Origin: Chitinophaga sp. H8
GTDB lineage: Bacteria; Bacteroidota; Bacteroidia; Chitinophagales; Chitinophagaceae
Direction of reading: 5' to 3'
Assembly (NCBI RefSeq): GCF_040567655.1
Contig: NZ_JBEXAC010000001.1
Coordinates: forward strand, 186,001-250,000
DNA: 64,000 nucleotides
Of this stretch, positions 18,060-27,482 are shown one piece after another. A model generated the notes under the pieces. That model had not been told where the DNA came from. It made no database searches and saw only the letters and a program-made list of their open reading frames with translations. Position 1 is the first letter of the stretch. Each line of letters starts with the position of its first letter. The position numbers were made by a program, and so were the translations under genes.

Positions 18060-20249
18060 TTATTCTTTGAGTTTACTTTCTACCAACTTATTCTTCATAA
18101 ACCATTGAAAAATAGACACCAAAGTTTTATCATCTATTGGATCTCGGGCCGAAATAACGGATGGTCCTTCTTTATGTGGGTTATCTCCATAAAACGCGAT
18201 CAGATTTTTACTTAGTAGATCCACATCAATAACTTCGCTTAAGGCATCGAAGTTGGCATCATAAAATCCCGATTTATAAGAACTACTATTCACCTGTTTA
18301 TTCTGGGGATTATAAGAAGAAGCATTTATTGTAGGAGTGAATACTTTTATAAGTTTGAGTGCAAATTCATGGTTATTTCCTCGGCCCAAATGTTCGCTCC
18401 AAAATGTTTTTAGAGCGCCCTTCTGATCATCCCACTTGCTCCACCAAGCCAGTATTCTCCAAAGATTGCCATCCGAAACAAGGGTAAAGAAATTATCATA
18501 TGTCATCTTTTCTTTAAATAATGTAACAAGATGTTGCTGAATTGCAACTTCGTCCTGTTCCGAGAAAATGGCGGTTGTGGGATAATTTTTTTCCCGGTAC
18601 ATTAACCAATAATTAATCTCCATAGCATATTCTAAGGACGGAGATGCTGTTAGCAATTTTAAAACAAGGCTAAGCCTTTTGGCTGCGGTGATATTTCTAA
18701 TCAACCTGGCTATGAGATTCGCGGACTGTGCATATGTTGTCGCAAAATGGATATCCTCTTCCACGGGAAATGATTGGCCAATTTGTGCTAAAACCATAGC
18801 AAGGTTTTCAGATTGTATTTCATTTAGTTCTTCCTCCTGCATCCTGAATTTTTGAACTATATCAAATGCACCATATTGCCCCACTGCCTGCGAGAGTTTT
18901 GTGACCAAACTTTCAACTGTATTGTTTTGAAGGTCTGCCAGTAGTTGGTCGAAATAGTTATCGGGTAAGTCTCCTTCCTGCACCGTGTAAGAAAAATACC
19001 GGTCAAAGTATTTTGCCGAGCATATTTTCCGCTCCTTCTTCCATCGTGTATAGGCACTATCAGGAAAGCTTGTATTATCATAAACCGCCTTCAATTGAGG
19101 AAATAATTGTTGCAGTATCTCAATAATGGCAGTTCGCTTATCCATTGTATATATATCAATAGCGCTTGATAGTTTATTCCTTACTTGCTCCTTCTCTGGC
19201 TGTTCATGATCATATTCCCGGTTTCCGGTTCTTTGTGTAAACAGGTAAGCATTTGATCTTATGAAATCGTAAAGCTCCGGGTAAAATATCTTTATCCCTT
19301 CAATAATAATTAAGTTTCCTGTATTCACTTCCCCATTCAATAAAGGCAGAGAAAAAGCAAGTGTGTTAGCATACCGGATAGCCATTCTTGGATTATCCAT
19401 GAATGGCAGAAATGCGGTATTGAAAGCTTCTATAAAATCGTTTACCTCTTCTTTGTTTAATTCGATTCCGGCATCGGTCATTACGCTGTTAAGTAAGTCG
19501 GCAGTATATTTATACAGAGCTTTCTTACTTGCTTTAGGTATTTTTAAGGGGACCTGTATGATCTTTTCCAGGAAATTATAACCGGCTGCTTTCTTATCAC
19601 CTCCATACTTGAGCGCTAAGGCAGCAGAAACCATTTCGTCATCAAAAGAAAGCACATAAGCTGTCCGGGGAAAGTCGCCTACCAATTTTACAAGTTTAAA
19701 AACGTATTGAATTTCCTGAATATCCAGCCGGTCAATATCATCGACAAAGACAACGATGTTTTTGCCCGATTCTCGAATTATCTTATCAACCCGACTTTTA
19801 AGCTTTTCGACAGAAACAGTACTTAATTTCTGTCCCAACTTTCCCAACCATTTAATGGAACGACCTACTTTTGGTATATACTCTGCTGCATCGCCAATTG
19901 CATCACCATAATCAGCGAATATCTTCCCCCATTGCTCCTTTCCATTATTAATTTTTTCTCCTAATGCATCCGCTAAAATTGAGAAAAAGGATTTGAGTAA
20001 ATGCTGTTCGTCCGCAAACATCCAGGGGTTGAAGTTAACGATTACCGTTTCCTCGGGAAGCTCTTGCTGCACAAAATTCATTACCGATGTTTTTCCTTCA
20101 CCCCATTTACCATACAACCCCACGATTAAGGATTTGTCAATTTTAGGCGTAGCAATGATGGATGCAATACGCTTTGAAAATTCGTAGCGCTGGAAGCAAT
20201 CTTCAGATTGCAAGGAGGCTGGCTTATCTATATGAATATCTTTAATCAT
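18060..20249 (-). CDS. KAP-family P-loop NTPase
   Basis: A 729-residue protein of the KAP (Kidins220/ARMS-PifA) NTPase family. Walker A is at residues 47-54 (GLYGKWGEGKTSVMNF) and is followed by the family motif FNPWMF. Walker B is near residue 170 (IVVFVDDIDRLD). A lid and sensor region follows (FMDNPRMAIRYANTLAFS). The usual membrane-helix insertion between the Walker motifs is absent or weak. The C-terminal 350 residues are helical and unrecognised. Bacterial KAP proteins include PifA, which excludes phage T7, and QatA. It stands 18 bases before jetA, so it is either an independent defence gene or a Wadjet partner. Confidence 0.85.
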   Translation of the reverse strand: MIKDIHIDKPASLQSEDCFQRYEFSKRIASIIATPKIDKSLIVGLYGKWGEGKTSVMNFVQQELPEETVIVNFNPWMFADEQHLLKSFFSILADALGEKINNGKEQWGKIFADYGDAIGDAAEYIPKVGRSIKWLGKLGQKLSTVSVEKLKSRVDKIIRESGKNIVVFVDDIDRLDIQEIQYVFKLVKLVGDFPRTAYVLSFDDEMVSAALALKYGGDKKAAGYNFLEKIIQVPLKIPKASKKALYKYTADLLNSVMTDAGIELNKEEVNDFIEAFNTAFLPFMDNPRMAIRYANTLAFSLPLLNGEVNTGNLIIIEGIKIFYPELYDFIRSNAYLFTQRTGNREYDHEQPEKEQVRNKLSSAIDIYTMDKRTAIIEILQQLFPQLKAVYDNTSFPDSAYTRWKKERKICSAKYFDRYFSYTVQEGDLPDNYFDQLLADLQNNTVESLVTKLSQAVGQYGAFDIVQKFRMQEEELNEIQSENLAMVLAQIGQSFPVEEDIHFATTYAQSANLIARLIRNITAAKRLSLVLKLLTASPSLEYAMEINYWLMYREKNYPTTAIFSEQDEVAIQQHLVTLFKEKMTYDNFFTLVSDGNLWRILAWWSKWDDQKGALKTFWSEHLGRGNNHEFALKLIKVFTPTINASSYNPQNKQVNSSSYKSGFYDANFDALSEVIDVDLLSKNLIAFYGDNPHKEGPSVISARDPIDDKTLVSIFQWFMKNKLVESKLKE

Positions 20250-20362
20250 AGACTATATCAGAGTTTAATATAATTCTTACTAAAGCTGCTTTGTAGCTTA
20301 AGGCAAAGAATGAGCGGATTGCGTTGCTGAAGAGGAGTAGGCCATAATTCAGTGCTAAGAAT

Positions 20363-21454
20363 CTATTCTTGGTTAAGTTGTTCTTGTCTTATATTGTCAA
20401 ACCACTGTTTATCAATGTTGATAATTGAAAAAGGCGCTTCAGGATTATTGCGCTGATTAAATACAAATATTTTTGAAAAAAATTCTTGCTTAATATCCAA
20501 TGCAACAGATTTATCTAGATTAAATTCTTTCCAATGACTAAAAATTCGCTTGGGAAGATAAAAATCAAACTCTGTATTTTGTTCTCTGTTCCATTGGTTC
20601 ATAACTGTAAGTCGCCAAACATTTGGCTTGCTCGAGAACCAATGTATTTCGGCTTTAAATAGCGAAATTCTACCATCCCCCTGTCGGCGCTTTAAAATAT
20701 TATCTTTTGTCTGTGACCGGGCAAAGAGAAAGACCATATCCCCAGATTCTAAAAGCCCTACATAGGAATATTGTAGTACATCATTTGAAAATTTTACAAT
20801 ATCAGCAATACTATTATCTTCTTCGAGTAATCTATTTGCTTCAGCGTATTTAGGTAAATCCAATGCTCCGCTCCTGTCCTTAAAGAAATCATATAGGTTT
20901 TTAATTCCGACCGGATTAAAACCATTAATCATTGCTTGGTCAATTGAATTAAACTTTTGTATGCTTGTTGAATCAAGAAACCAGCTTAATGATAGTAAAG
21001 GGATCTTGTTGTTTGTAGCATACTCCACTGCAGGATTCGTAAATTCATTTACAGAAGCCACTCCTACCTGATATAAGAATCTGGTTCTTGTATCTATTGC
21101 ATAAGTAGCCCTTTTATTATTCTTCCTTTTCAGAAGTGTATCTCTGGTAACAATCTCAAATTCATTTAGGTCGTTTCGCAATCCTAAAGCATTTCTAACA
21201 AAGGGTAAGTTTCCAACAGTTGCGTATGCTTTGCATTCGAATAATAACTGTGTAGGATAAGCAAAAGGCATTTGAATAGGCGGATTCATGATTATATCGG
21301 CATCATGTGCGGTGCCTCTTCCATTTACGAAAAATAATCCTTGTTGTTCAAATGAAAAAAGACCATCTGCTTTGACATTCGTAAATCCACAATTTCTTAA
21401 AAGCTCACGAACGATATACTCAAGTAAGGCTCCTTTTACATTTCCTGCTTTCAT
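20363..21454 (-). CDS. PD-(D/E)XK-type nuclease-like protein
   Basis: A 363-residue protein from ATG 21454. A TTG at 21487 would overlap the upstream gene and is less likely. The N-terminal about 110 residues show the restriction-endonuclease fold: helix with Glu12 (GALLEYIVREL), then D51/D53 (AHDADIIM), then the E-x-K strand FECKAY (E73, K75), as in Mrr-like enzymes. The rest is unrecognised and may bind DNA or a partner (IHWFSSKPNVWRLTVMNQWN). It begins 19 bases after the zinc-hook ATPase gene, suggesting a two-gene unit. Whether it cuts DNA or RNA cannot be read from the sequence. Confidence 0.72.
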   Translation of the reverse strand: MKAGNVKGALLEYIVRELLRNCGFTNVKADGLFSFEQQGLFFVNGRGTAHDADIIMNPPIQMPFAYPTQLLFECKAYATVGNLPFVRNALGLRNDLNEFEIVTRDTLLKRKNNKRATYAIDTRTRFLYQVGVASVNEFTNPAVEYATNNKIPLLSLSWFLDSTSIQKFNSIDQAMINGFNPVGIKNLYDFFKDRSGALDLPKYAEANRLLEEDNSIADIVKFSNDVLQYSYVGLLESGDMVFLFARSQTKDNILKRRQGDGRISLFKAEIHWFSSKPNVWRLTVMNQWNREQNTEFDFYLPKRIFSHWKEFNLDKSVALDIKQEFFSKIFVFNQRNNPEAPFSIINIDKQWFDNIRQEQLNQE

Positions 21455-21473
21455 CTGTATTATTTTTAAATAA

Positions 21474-23702
21474 CTAAGCGACGGCAACCTCGTTTTCCTT
21501 CTGCTCTTTATGCATCATTTTGTAATGCTCTTCATGTCCCATTCTAATAAATATTTCTTTAAACACTTCGAAATAGCGATCAATTACAGCATCTTGCTGT
21601 TCCACATAAAGATCATCAGGGAGACCATGAGAGCCATCATTTATCCAGCAAACAAGTGATCGACAAATTTCTTGTTCTTGCTGATTGTCAAAACTTTTGA
21701 TCAAATCGTCATCAGCATACTTACCTAATATTTTGAAATAATTCTCTATAATTCTTCTCATAGTATTCTGAATAGTAATGCCCGAGTTTTTTGTTGAATT
21801 ACTTAATTCCTTCCAAAGCAATTCATAAGAACTTTGAATAGGATTTTCTTGTCCAAAAGGTTGTACAGACGAAGTGTTATTTTTCTTCCTCAATATCCAA
21901 TAGTTGGTGTCTCCGTTCCGGGGAGTTCTCCCATCAACAAAAGAGACTTCCTTATGGAAATAAACATTGTGAGTAAGCAAAATAATTTGCTTAACGCTGC
22001 CTACGTTACTCTTTATCGATTTGATTATCTCTTTTATAAGTGAGCTTACCACAAAAAGAACATTACTATCTAAACTGGAAATAGGATCGTCAACAACTAA
22101 AATCCGCTCTGTTGTAATGGACTCTTCGTTTAGGCTTCCTTTAGCCAATTGTAGGTAATATAGAAAAGTAATAAAAGTAGCCTCGCCTTCACTTAATGTC
22201 GATTCTGCAATTGATCCGTCTTCTCTATGTATCTGGTATTGATTTGACTCTGTCTTGGAGGGAACTATTTCAAAGTTTAGGAAGCCGTAAGATCTTAGTA
22301 TTCTATTTATTTCATCAACAGAAGGTTGCACACTGGTAACGTTTTTATTGGCATCTCTTATTTTCTTTTGTTGTTCCTTGTATTTATCCTGTAATGCTTT
22401 TACTTGTTTTTGTAAAGCGTCAATTCCCTTACCTAAACCATCTTGCTTACTTACGAAGGCCGCAATAGTTCCTCGATGACTTTCTACTAAATACTTCCAG
22501 ACTGCTTTAATGAGCTTAGCTTTCTGATTGGTAAAATCGTTGACGATATCATTGTGCTTCTTAATCTCGCTATTAGACTCTCCAATTATTTTTTGGATAC
22601 TTTCCAGCTGTTCTTTTGTTGAAGTCAGATTTACACTTCTGCTCGGCTCTTTTATTTTATTCCCTAACAGTTCTTTATTAGCAACAAATTGACTTATCAA
22701 CGTTTTTAGAAAAGCTGCAAACGGTTCAACATTAAGTTTGGAATCTTGATTTCTTTTTTGCTGTAGCTCTATTTGTTCCAGAATATATTGAAGGTTTTCC
22801 GATAGTCTATGATACTCTTCGGAGAGTTCTTTTGCCCTTGCAGTATCTTGAGTAAATGATTCGTCAAAATAATTTTCAAGTTGCTGTTTAAAGTTTGCAG
22901 TAATTGTTTGCTGTTGGCAAAATGGACAAACTTTATCCTCATCAATATAATTTCGTCCTTCATTAACCCAATCATTAAGGTTTAGCTTTTGAATTAATGC
23001 TGAAATTTGAACATCTGCCTTGCCAATAATTTTCTTACCCCAGATTTTATCAGATTCAATCGCTAATATCCCTTTAAATTCAATGGCTGAAATCGAGGGC
23101 AAAATATTAGGGACTTCACCAAATATTGTCTTTGCCCTTTCTCGTAATTCTTCAATTGTCAACAACGCATCTTCATTACTTGTAAATTCCTGCAATATTT
23201 TATCTCTGAATGCATCTTTTCTCATGTATCCCTTAAAAGTTTCTTTGAAATCATCCTCGTTCTCCTTATATATATCATGCCATATAGCTTCCTTAAAGTC
23301 GTTATCTTCTTGAAGTTTTGTTGCTTCCTGTCCCTCAAGTGTGCTCTTCTTTTTCAAACCATTTTCCTTGATCTCTTCTAACTCAGATTGCATTTTTCCG
23401 ATCGCTTCAATTTGTTCTTTTGTTGCCTGCCCTAAAGTGAAGACACCGTCTATCTTTCCTTTCCCAAAATTTCTGTCACGAAAATCTTTATTGTATACAA
23501 GAGCATTCAGAGGGAGATGGCCTCTCCACCCTAAATGACATTTAGCATATACTGAATCCGTTGGATTAAATATTAATTTGGAAAGGGTTGTTTTTCCACA
23601 ACCATTTGTGCCATAGATAAAATTGATTTTTTTCAAACCATTTATCTCAATGCCAGTTGTATCATAAGTGGCAACGCTTCTAATTGCAATTGATTCAAGC
23701 AT
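21474..23702 (-). CDS. Zinc-hook AAA ATPase, RloC/PrrC-like (putative anticodon nuclease)
   Basis: A 742-residue ABC/AAA_13-type protein. Walker A is at residues 31-38 (GTNGCGKT). A coiled coil is interrupted by a Rad50-like CxxC hook near residue 258 (DKVCPFCQQQ). The signature LSEGEATFITFL, Walker B (RILVVDDPISSLDS) and switch His (ILLTHNVYF) follow. After the ATPase head, a C-terminal part carries Arg-x3-Glu (MRRIIENYF) and a later His (INDGSHGLPDD). This resembles the R-x3-E...H triad of the anticodon nucleases PrrC and RloC, and RloC also has a zinc hook and about this length. The gene may instead encode a Rad50-like partner of the downstream nuclease. Confidence 0.75.
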   Translation of the reverse strand: MLESIAIRSVATYDTTGIEINGLKKINFIYGTNGCGKTTLSKLIFNPTDSVYAKCHLGWRGHLPLNALVYNKDFRDRNFGKGKIDGVFTLGQATKEQIEAIGKMQSELEEIKENGLKKKSTLEGQEATKLQEDNDFKEAIWHDIYKENEDDFKETFKGYMRKDAFRDKILQEFTSNEDALLTIEELRERAKTIFGEVPNILPSISAIEFKGILAIESDKIWGKKIIGKADVQISALIQKLNLNDWVNEGRNYIDEDKVCPFCQQQTITANFKQQLENYFDESFTQDTARAKELSEEYHRLSENLQYILEQIELQQKRNQDSKLNVEPFAAFLKTLISQFVANKELLGNKIKEPSRSVNLTSTKEQLESIQKIIGESNSEIKKHNDIVNDFTNQKAKLIKAVWKYLVESHRGTIAAFVSKQDGLGKGIDALQKQVKALQDKYKEQQKKIRDANKNVTSVQPSVDEINRILRSYGFLNFEIVPSKTESNQYQIHREDGSIAESTLSEGEATFITFLYYLQLAKGSLNEESITTERILVVDDPISSLDSNVLFVVSSLIKEIIKSIKSNVGSVKQIILLTHNVYFHKEVSFVDGRTPRNGDTNYWILRKKNNTSSVQPFGQENPIQSSYELLWKELSNSTKNSGITIQNTMRRIIENYFKILGKYADDDLIKSFDNQQEQEICRSLVCWINDGSHGLPDDLYVEQQDAVIDRYFEVFKEIFIRMGHEEHYKMMHKEQKENEVAVA

Positions 23703-23753
23703 ATTATGAGTCTTTTAGTAAAAGTATTTTATAAGCAGATTAAGGATTCGCAT

Positions 23754-26700
23754 TCATACCACTTCTACCTTACTCCTCCCGCTCTGCTGTTTACTTACTT
23801 TGATCTGCACTGGTATCCGTTCCGTCATTTCCTGCACATGAGAGATCACGCCTACCTTACGCCCCTGATTATGTAAGCGTTCCAGTGCATCCATAGCAAT
23901 ATTTAAGGTAGTGGGGTCGAGAGAACCAAAGCCTTCATCAATAAATAATGATTCTACTCGCATGCGACTGCTGGATAGCGAGGCCAGCCCCAATGCAAGA
24001 GCTAGTGAAGCAAGGAATGATTCGCCGCCGGAGAGTGAGTAGACGGTGCGCACTTCATCGCCCATGTGTTGATCGACCACTTGCAGGCCCAGTGTATTGG
24101 GGATACGCTGCAGCAGGTAGCGGTTGCTGAGTATGCCGAGGTGTACATTGGCATAGCTGAGCAATACATCTAGGGTATATTCCTGTGCTATGAGCCGGAA
24201 TTTTTTGCCATCTGCCGAACCAATAATGTCGTTCAGCTTTGCCCAGTTTTCAGTAGTCAGCCCCTGGGCTTCAATGATGCCCAGCAGATCGCCGATCTTT
24301 TGCTTGTTGGCAAGGTCCTGCTGCAGTTGGAAACCGATCTCGTTCTTTTGCTGTACCTGTTGTTGCAGGTTTACTTTTACGGTGTTCTGTAATTCATGTA
24401 ACGCTTCGGCGCTTCGCTCAGAAAGCCGTTGCTGTTCATGTTGCTGCAGTTGGGTGCTGCGTTCCTGCAATACGGATCTAGCTTGTGTTATGGCATCGTC
24501 TATCGCTCTCAATGCGGTACGTTCTGTTTCTATCCAGCCGATATCATAAGCCAGCAATTGTAATAATCGCTCTTCATCTAATGCCAGGCTATTGCGGCTA
24601 TTGAATGCTATAAGCCAGTCCCGTATCTTTTGATGGAAGATTTCGGCTTGTTGCTGTAAGAGTAGTATGTCTTTTTCGGCCTGCTCTTTTTGTGTGCCGG
24701 TACGGGTAAGGTTTGTTTGTAAATCTTCCCGATCGGTCTTCATTTTTTCCAATGCCTGCTGCACTGCTGCTACGAACTGTTTTAACCCTTGCTCTATGGT
24801 TGTGGCAGCTTCGCCGTTAAAGATGGCCTTTCGTTTTTGGGTAAGTATATCCTGTTGTTGTGTTACCGAGGTAAGTGCGGCTTGCTTTTTTTGTACCTCC
24901 ATTGAAGCATTTTCCAGCTGCCCCCTTGTCGCTTCGAGTGTTGCCTTCAATATACCATGCTGCCGGGCATCTTCTTCCTGCTTTTGAATATTGGCTTTCC
25001 ATTGTTCAGCAAAGTCGCCGATACGATGCAGGAATGCCGCAGAATCAGCTTTCCAATTGGCAAACCAGCCGGGTGCGATAAAGTAAGCAGATAAGCTTTG
25101 TTCTATTGCAGCAAGTGCCTGGTTGCTATTTTGCTGTTCCTTATGGTATTGCGCCTCTTGTTCCTGCAAGGATTGCATACGCCTGTGGGTATCTTTTACG
25201 GCATTGCTGTTTTCGTGCTGCTGCCGTTCCAAAGCAATTATTCTTTGCTGCAGAGCATCCAGCTCCTGTTTTTTTGCAGCGTACAACTGTATTTGCTGTT
25301 GCAGGATTTTTTGTTGTGCCTTTGCATCCTGTAATTGCTGTGCCAGCCATGTTGTTTTTTGCTCATTGGGTATTTCAGCAGCATGGGGGTAGATAGCAAA
25401 GCCTTCCCAGGTTTTTTGATGCGCTGCAAGTGCAGTTTCTTTTGTACTTGTTTCCTGCTCCTGCAGGGCGATCGTTTCTTTTAACCAGTTGATCATTTCC
25501 TGCAGACTACTTTCTGTTTGCAGGCAGGTTGTATAAGCTTTATCATTTTGCTGGTGTGTAGCTTCCAGTTCCGCTAACACATGATTCAATTGGGGCTGTT
25601 CGGTAACATACGGATGCACTGCGCTGCCACAAACGGGGCAAGGCTTTTCGGGTATTAACTGTGAGCGTAGGGATGCCACATTCTCTGCAGCAGCAAGCCG
25701 TGCTTTATCCAACATGCGGAGCGATGCATCCCGCTCTGCGGCAGCAACCACCAATTGTGCTGAGGCCTGTGCCAGTAATGGTGTTTTATTGCTTAATTCG
25801 CTTTTATTGCCGGCCAGCTTTTGTTTTAATGCATTGAGGTCCGCCCCGCTATGGGATAATATTTTCCAGTGTGCTTCTGCTGCAATCATATCTTCTATGC
25901 GGGAGTCGATAGCTGCTTTTTCTTTCTCTGTAGCATCACTGGGTATCGCTGACAATGCCCCAGAAGCAGTGGTATGCAGCTCCTTTTCAGCCTGCAGGTG
26001 CTGTACAATAGTTCCTGATATTGCTTCCAGCTCAGCTTTTGCCTGTTTCGCTTCGGCTATAGCAGTTTGTATACGTTCCAGCTCTGGTAACAATGATTGT
26101 GCAGCATCCAGCAGCGCCTGTGCATCACCAAGCTTTGAGCTGATGAGGCCATGATTTTCAGCAATGGGCTGTCGGGTACTATTCTCTTTCTTCCATTGTT
26201 GTAATTGTGTAATGGAAGTGAGCAACTGTTCGGATTGCTGCTGCTGTTGTTGTAGCTGCTGCTTCAGTTTCTGATGGTTGTCTTCAACAGTCTTTACTTC
26301 TGTTGCGGCCTGGTTTACCTGTTCTGTTTTTTCCTTGATCTGTACATCCAATGCCCTTGCTTCTTCTAAGAGTGGCAGGGCTTGTTCCTGTTTTTGAATA
26401 GCAGCCGTGGCTGCTTCATTGGCGGTTTGTAGTTGCCTATCTAATGTTTCCTGCTGCTGTTGCAGGCTGTCAAGGGTTGTTTGTAAGTGTTGCTGCGTTG
26501 CCGTCTTTTCCGCAAGTTGTTTTTCTGTCGCTTGTTGCCCATCCACCCAGGTCCGTGTGGGTTGCACTTGTTCCACCTGCTTTAATTCCTGCTCACGGCC
26601 TACTGCATTTCGCCTGGCCCCAATGGCCTGTTCCTGCACAGTATGTGCTGTACTGAGATTGGTTTGTAATAACGTAAGCCGGGTATGCCAGCCAATTTCC

Positions 26701-27482
26701 TTATTTAAAAGTTCTGCTTCTTTTTCCTGTATGGCTATGCTTTGTTCCATGGTTGTTTTTTGCCGCTCCAGCTCTTCCAGTTCTTCCGGTGTAAGTGTGG
26801 AAATGCCTTCCCGTTTCAGGTTTAGGTCTTCCAGCTCCCTTTTCTCTTTACTATAATTAACAAATATCTGCCTGGATATTTCAGAATAAATACGGGTACC
26901 CGTAAGCTTTTCCAACAGGGCAGATTTATCCTCTTTAGGTGCTTTGAGAAAGGCTGTAAAATCACCCTGGGCAAGTAATACGGATCGGGTGAACTGTTCA
27001 AAATTCAGGCCTACCAAGCGTTCTACCTCTTCCAGCATTTCATTCTTCCTTCCGGGAATATCTGTATTGGTATCAATGTTTTTTAGCGCAATGCTATATT
27101 GCTGCAGGCTTCCTTCGGCCTTATCCCTTGCTCTTCGCACCCGCCAGGTAGCCCTATAGCGTTGTCCGTCTACACCTGCAAAATCTACTTCTGCAAATCC
27201 TTCGCCGGTACCGTCTCTTAATATGCCCCGCACATCACCTTGGCTTATGGCACTTCCTTGAGCATCCGTTATTTCGATCCCGGATTCTTTTGCCTGCAAG
27301 TATCTGGGCGTTTTGCAGTATAAGGCCAGGCAAAGCGCATCCAGGATGGTAGACTTTCCCGCACCGGTAGGGCCGGTTATAGCAAAAATGCCTGCGGATA
27401 ATAACGGCTCCTGTGTAAAATCAATTTCGGTTACACCTTCAAGTGAGGCCAGGTTTTTTATGCGGATGCTGAGTATCTTCAT
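23754..27482 (-). CDS. sbcC: SbcC, ATPase subunit of the SbcCD exonuclease
   Basis: A 1,242-residue Rad50/SbcC protein. Walker A is at residues 37-45 (GPTGAGKST). Two long Gln-rich coiled-coil arms flank a zinc hook near residue 614 (CPVCGSAVHP). The head has the ABC signature YSLSGGESFLASLALALG and Walker B (SLFIDEGFGSLDP). With SbcD it opens hairpins and protein-blocked DNA ends. It overlaps sbcD by 4 bases. SbcCD is usually a housekeeping pair, but here it heads a run of defence genes with only 51 bases to the next one. Confidence 0.96.
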   Translation of the reverse strand: MKILSIRIKNLASLEGVTEIDFTQEPLLSAGIFAITGPTGAGKSTILDALCLALYCKTPRYLQAKESGIEITDAQGSAISQGDVRGILRDGTGEGFAEVDFAGVDGQRYRATWRVRRARDKAEGSLQQYSIALKNIDTNTDIPGRKNEMLEEVERLVGLNFEQFTRSVLLAQGDFTAFLKAPKEDKSALLEKLTGTRIYSEISRQIFVNYSKEKRELEDLNLKREGISTLTPEELEELERQKTTMEQSIAIQEKEAELLNKEIGWHTRLTLLQTNLSTAHTVQEQAIGARRNAVGREQELKQVEQVQPTRTWVDGQQATEKQLAEKTATQQHLQTTLDSLQQQQETLDRQLQTANEAATAAIQKQEQALPLLEEARALDVQIKEKTEQVNQAATEVKTVEDNHQKLKQQLQQQQQQSEQLLTSITQLQQWKKENSTRQPIAENHGLISSKLGDAQALLDAAQSLLPELERIQTAIAEAKQAKAELEAISGTIVQHLQAEKELHTTASGALSAIPSDATEKEKAAIDSRIEDMIAAEAHWKILSHSGADLNALKQKLAGNKSELSNKTPLLAQASAQLVVAAAERDASLRMLDKARLAAAENVASLRSQLIPEKPCPVCGSAVHPYVTEQPQLNHVLAELEATHQQNDKAYTTCLQTESSLQEMINWLKETIALQEQETSTKETALAAHQKTWEGFAIYPHAAEIPNEQKTTWLAQQLQDAKAQQKILQQQIQLYAAKKQELDALQQRIIALERQQHENSNAVKDTHRRMQSLQEQEAQYHKEQQNSNQALAAIEQSLSAYFIAPGWFANWKADSAAFLHRIGDFAEQWKANIQKQEEDARQHGILKATLEATRGQLENASMEVQKKQAALTSVTQQQDILTQKRKAIFNGEAATTIEQGLKQFVAAVQQALEKMKTDREDLQTNLTRTGTQKEQAEKDILLLQQQAEIFHQKIRDWLIAFNSRNSLALDEERLLQLLAYDIGWIETERTALRAIDDAITQARSVLQERSTQLQQHEQQRLSERSAEALHELQNTVKVNLQQQVQQKNEIGFQLQQDLANKQKIGDLLGIIEAQGLTTENWAKLNDIIGSADGKKFRLIAQEYTLDVLLSYANVHLGILSNRYLLQRIPNTLGLQVVDQHMGDEVRTVYSLSGGESFLASLALALGLASLSSSRMRVESLFIDEGFGSLDPTTLNIAMDALERLHNQGRKVGVISHVQEMTERIPVQIKVSKQQSGRSKVEVV

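Noticed and set aside
21474..23702. Reading the zinc-hook ATPase as a second SbcC or as a Lamassu LmuB
   Set aside because: It is about 500 residues shorter than SbcC, has an extra C-terminal part after the ABC head, and the partner does not show the Cap4-type N-terminus or a third Lamassu gene.
24190..27159. Several Cys/Ser-rich open frames opposite sbcC
   Set aside because: They are antisense shadows of Gln- and Ala-rich coiled-coil codons of sbcC.
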